9,272 nucleotides of DNA from Planctomycetaceae bacterium (GTDB lineage: Bacteria; Planctomycetota; Planctomycetia; Planctomycetales; Planctomycetaceae). Below are positions 7,114 through 9,272 of this stretch, one piece after another. The notes beneath the pieces were generated by a model that did not search any database, had not been told where the DNA came from, and worked only from the letters and a program-made list of their open reading frames with translations. The first letter of the stretch is position 1. Every line of letters begins with the position of its first letter. The translations under genes were made by a program, and so were the position numbers. Where the stretch lies: contig CANHVD010000196.1 in the NCBI GenBank assembly GCA_947463775.1, forward strand, positions 1 through 9,272. Direction: 5' to 3'.

Positions 7114-9272
7114 ATGGAATGGCAAACACCACAATTTCTTTATCTGGTTCTGCCGCTCTGCCTGAGCTGGTTCGCGCTGGCTCTGTATTCAGAAAAACGT
7201 CGACAGCGAGCACGAGAAACATTCATCGCCACTGCGATGCAGGGTCGCATTCTTCCTGCAACGTCCCGCTTTCGCTTCTGGTGCAAACTTCTGCTGTTTG
7301 AAGTCGCACTCGCCACAGGCCTGATCGCTCTCGCTGGTCCACGATTTGGGACGCAGGTCGAACAAGTCGTTCCTCGCGGCAGTGATCTCTATGTGCTGAT
7401 CGATGTTTCTCGCTCGATGCTGGCCGACGATGTCCTTCCATCCCGGCTGGAACGAGCAAAAGCGGATGTGAGTTCGCTCGTCAATCGACTGAACGGCGAA
7501 CGCATCGGACTGATTGCATTTGCCGGAAAGGCGGTCGTGAAGTGCCCACTCACGATCGATTATGATTCGTTCCGACGAGCACTCATGGAACTCGATCCCA
7601 ACAGCGCGCCGCGAGGTGGTACTGCGATCGGTGATGCTATTCGGAAAGCTGTCGAGGTTTTCCACGCGGGGACTCAACGAGATCAGGCTGTCCTGTTAAT
7701 TACAGATGGTGATGATCAGGAATCCTTTCCTCTGGAAGCAGCAACAGTGGCAGCTGAAAGAAAAGTCACGGTGTTTACGGTCGGGCTCGGTGATGCCAGC
7801 TCAGGGGCAAGAGTTCCCGGCCAGTCTGGCAATTCTTCATTTGTGGAGCATGAAGGCCAACAGGTATGGAGCAAACTGAATGGAAGCCTATTGAGCGACA
7901 TCGCGTTGAAGACGAACGGCGTCTACATTCCGGCCGGCACTCGATCGTACGACCTCGGGGAACTTTATGCTCAGCATTTGCAGGGTCGTACAGGTGATCA
8001 ATCAGAAACGCAGCAGCGAATCCGGAAGTCCGAACGCTTCCAGATTTTTCTAAGCCTCTCGCTACTCGCGTTACTGATTGATCTGTGCATCAGCCGTTAC
8101 TCAAACATTCCCGTCCGCCAATCAACGGCCGCACCGACAGCGCCCGGGGCTCCGGCAATTCGTTCCTCTCGATCAGATCGTGAAAGAACATCTTCAAGAG
8201 CCCCGTCGCTTCCGGCTACCACTCATCGATCTTCGATGACTCTCCCGTTGCTGGCCGGGATCAGCATCAGCTTGATGTCTGAACAAGTTCTCGCTGGCGA
8301 ATCTCACGAACAAGTCCGCGAGGGCCTGAAACACTATCAGGCGGCCGAATACGACTCCGCTGAAAAGCTGTTTGCGACTGCAGCCGAGAAGTTGGACAAA
8401 GATCGATCATCACAGGCTGCCGTCGCAGCATTCGACGAAGCGTGTGCTCTGCATCGCAAAGGCGACAAAGAAAAGGCTCGTGAACGGTATCTGAAAGCGG
8501 GGCTAAGTCCTGATAAAGCAATCGCGACGGCTTCACATTTCAATCTTGGTACTTTGTCCGCGGAGAATGCCCGCAGCATCGCTGGAGAGAATCCAGAAAA
8601 CGTCGCTCCCAAAGACCGGCAGAAGATCCTCGATGAACTCAAGCAGGCCGTGGCCTCCTATCGACACGCTCTGGAAATGAATCCGGAACACCAGCAGTCT
8701 CGCAGAAATCTGGAGCTGGTCCGAACGTGGATCAAATACTACTCCGACCGCTGGAACGAGATCGATCGCCAGAAACGTCGAGATGAATCCAACCTGATTC
8801 AGTATCTCGAGTTCCTGATGACGACTCAGACTGCGATGAAGGACTCCATTCAGCAGTTACCCGAAAACGTTCCGCTCGACGTCTACGCTCAATTCAAAAA
8901 AGATCAGGATGAGCTCGCTGAAGAACTGCCGTTTCTGCGTGAGAAGATCGCCGCGGAACTGCTGCCTCAGGAATCCTCACCTGGAGCAAACACACCACCC
9001 CAATTAACGCCGCCACAGTCAATATCGCCCGAGGTGAAAGCAGGGATCGAACTCCTGCAAAGCTGGTCCGACAAAGCCGCTGACAGGATGCAGTCGGCCT
9101 CGAATGCTCTCTTGAAAACGAAGACTGCGGATGCGGTTATGCATCAGCAGGAAGCCGTGACTCAGCTCGACCAAATCTGGGACGCTGTCATCCCGTTTCA
9201 TCCGTTGTTGGCGAAAGAGCTGACCGACCAGACCGGGATTGCAGAGCAGTTGGCTCCGTTCAACACCAATCC
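7114..9272 (+). CDS. batB: BatB-BatC fusion: VWA domain plus TPR region, 3' partial
   Basis: One reading frame runs from ATG 7114 through the right edge, 719 codons with no stop. Residues 1-329 are BatB-like: membrane segments at 8-25, 57-75 and 310-327, and a VWA domain with complete MIDAS (D97-V-S99-R-S101, T170 in GGTAIGDAI, D198 in TDGDD) and KCPLTID at 143-149. Residues 328-374 form a Ser/Pro/Arg linker with eight Arg. Residues 375-394 form a second signal-like hydrophobic segment ending VLAGES. Residues 397-540 are BatC-like TPR units, for example HFNLGTLSAENA and ALEMNPEHQQSRRNLELVR. About 541-719 is helical and charged, with a Pro-rich break at 617-635, and continues out of the window. 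It starts 5 bases after the batA stop without a clear Shine-Dalgarno sequence, so translation is probably coupled. In other bacteria BatB and BatC may be separate or fused. An independent BatC start at M375 (base 8236) cannot be excluded but has no ribosome site. Confidence 0.9.
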   Translation, partial: MEWQTPQFLYLVLPLCLSWFALALYSEKRRQRARETFIATAMQGRILPATSRFRFWCKLLLFEVALATGLIALAGPRFGTQVEQVVPRGSDLYVLIDVSRSMLADDVLPSRLERAKADVSSLVNRLNGERIGLIAFAGKAVVKCPLTIDYDSFRRALMELDPNSAPRGGTAIGDAIRKAVEVFHAGTQRDQAVLLITDGDDQESFPLEAATVAAERKVTVFTVGLGDASSGARVPGQSGNSSFVEHEGQQVWSKLNGSLLSDIALKTNGVYIPAGTRSYDLGELYAQHLQGRTGDQSETQQRIRKSERFQIFLSLSLLALLIDLCISRYSNIPVRQSTAAPTAPGAPAIRSSRSDRERTSSRAPSLPATTHRSSMTLPLLAGISISLMSEQVLAGESHEQVREGLKHYQAAEYDSAEKLFATAAEKLDKDRSSQAAVAAFDEACALHRKGDKEKARERYLKAGLSPDKAIATASHFNLGTLSAENARSIAGENPENVAPKDRQKILDELKQAVASYRHALEMNPEHQQSRRNLELVRTWIKYYSDRWNEIDRQKRRDESNLIQYLEFLMTTQTAMKDSIQQLPENVPLDVYAQFKKDQDELAEELPFLREKIAAELLPQESSPGANTPPQLTPPQSISPEVKAGIELLQSWSDKAADRMQSASNALLKTKTADAVMHQQEAVTQLDQIWDAVIPFHPLLAKELTDQTGIAEQLAPFNTN

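Noticed and set aside
7189..7677. Minus-strand open frame of 162 codons
   Set aside because: It lies opposite the BatB VWA domain, whose MIDAS motifs are intact in the plus frame.
8236..8238. Internal ATG as start of a separate batC gene
   Set aside because: The frame is continuous with BatB and no ribosome binding site precedes it; kept as an alternative in the fusion entry.

Overview
The window looks like chromosomal DNA from a planctomycete. The evidence is a DUF1559 (PF07596) protein with a type IV prepilin-like leader, a family greatly expanded in Planctomycetes; a very large modular surface protein with a CSLREA-like/beta-helix section; and a Bat (Bacteroides aerotolerance-type) von Willebrand factor A locus. 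GC content appears moderate. All real genes are on the + strand. I see no RNA gene, insertion sequence, phage gene, CRISPR array or origin.

Region by region: (1) 3-4163 is the 3' part of a giant surface or secreted protein. Its order is Ser/Gly-rich linker, Ig-like domain, CSLREA-like start of a parallel beta-helix, PKD domain, six tandem fibronectin-III-like repeats of about 90-96 residues, and a short hydrophobic tail with a basic end. (2) 4164-4742 is noncoding. It holds a strong, probably bidirectional terminator, a second hairpin that has a U-tract only on the minus strand, and a cluster of TTTGCG hexamers. (3) 4743-5888 is the DUF1559 gene, with a good ribosome binding site and its own strong terminator at 5919-5956, so it is probably monocistronic. 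(4) 5997-6025 is a well-formed sigma-70-type promoter placed so that transcription would begin at or next to the ATG of the next gene. (5) 6032-7108 encodes a BatA-like membrane-anchored VWA protein. (6) 7114 to the window end is one uninterrupted reading frame for a BatB-like VWA protein fused to a BatC-like TPR region. It has no stop codon before base 9272.

The two Bat genes are separated by 5 bases and surely form one operon. Both keep complete metal-ion-dependent adhesion site (MIDAS) motifs. In known families, BatA and BatB work with a MoxR AAA+ ATPase, a DUF58 protein and BatD in envelope stress or maturation functions. No MoxR or DUF58 gene lies upstream within the window, because the operon begins right after the terminator of the DUF1559 gene. 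BatD would be expected beyond the right edge.

Nothing here is clearly a new biological system. The points most worth a second look are the apparently leaderless bat operon, the four-transmembrane BatB-BatC fusion, the unexplained minus-strand terminator, the TTTGCG cluster, and the C-terminal tail of the giant surface protein.
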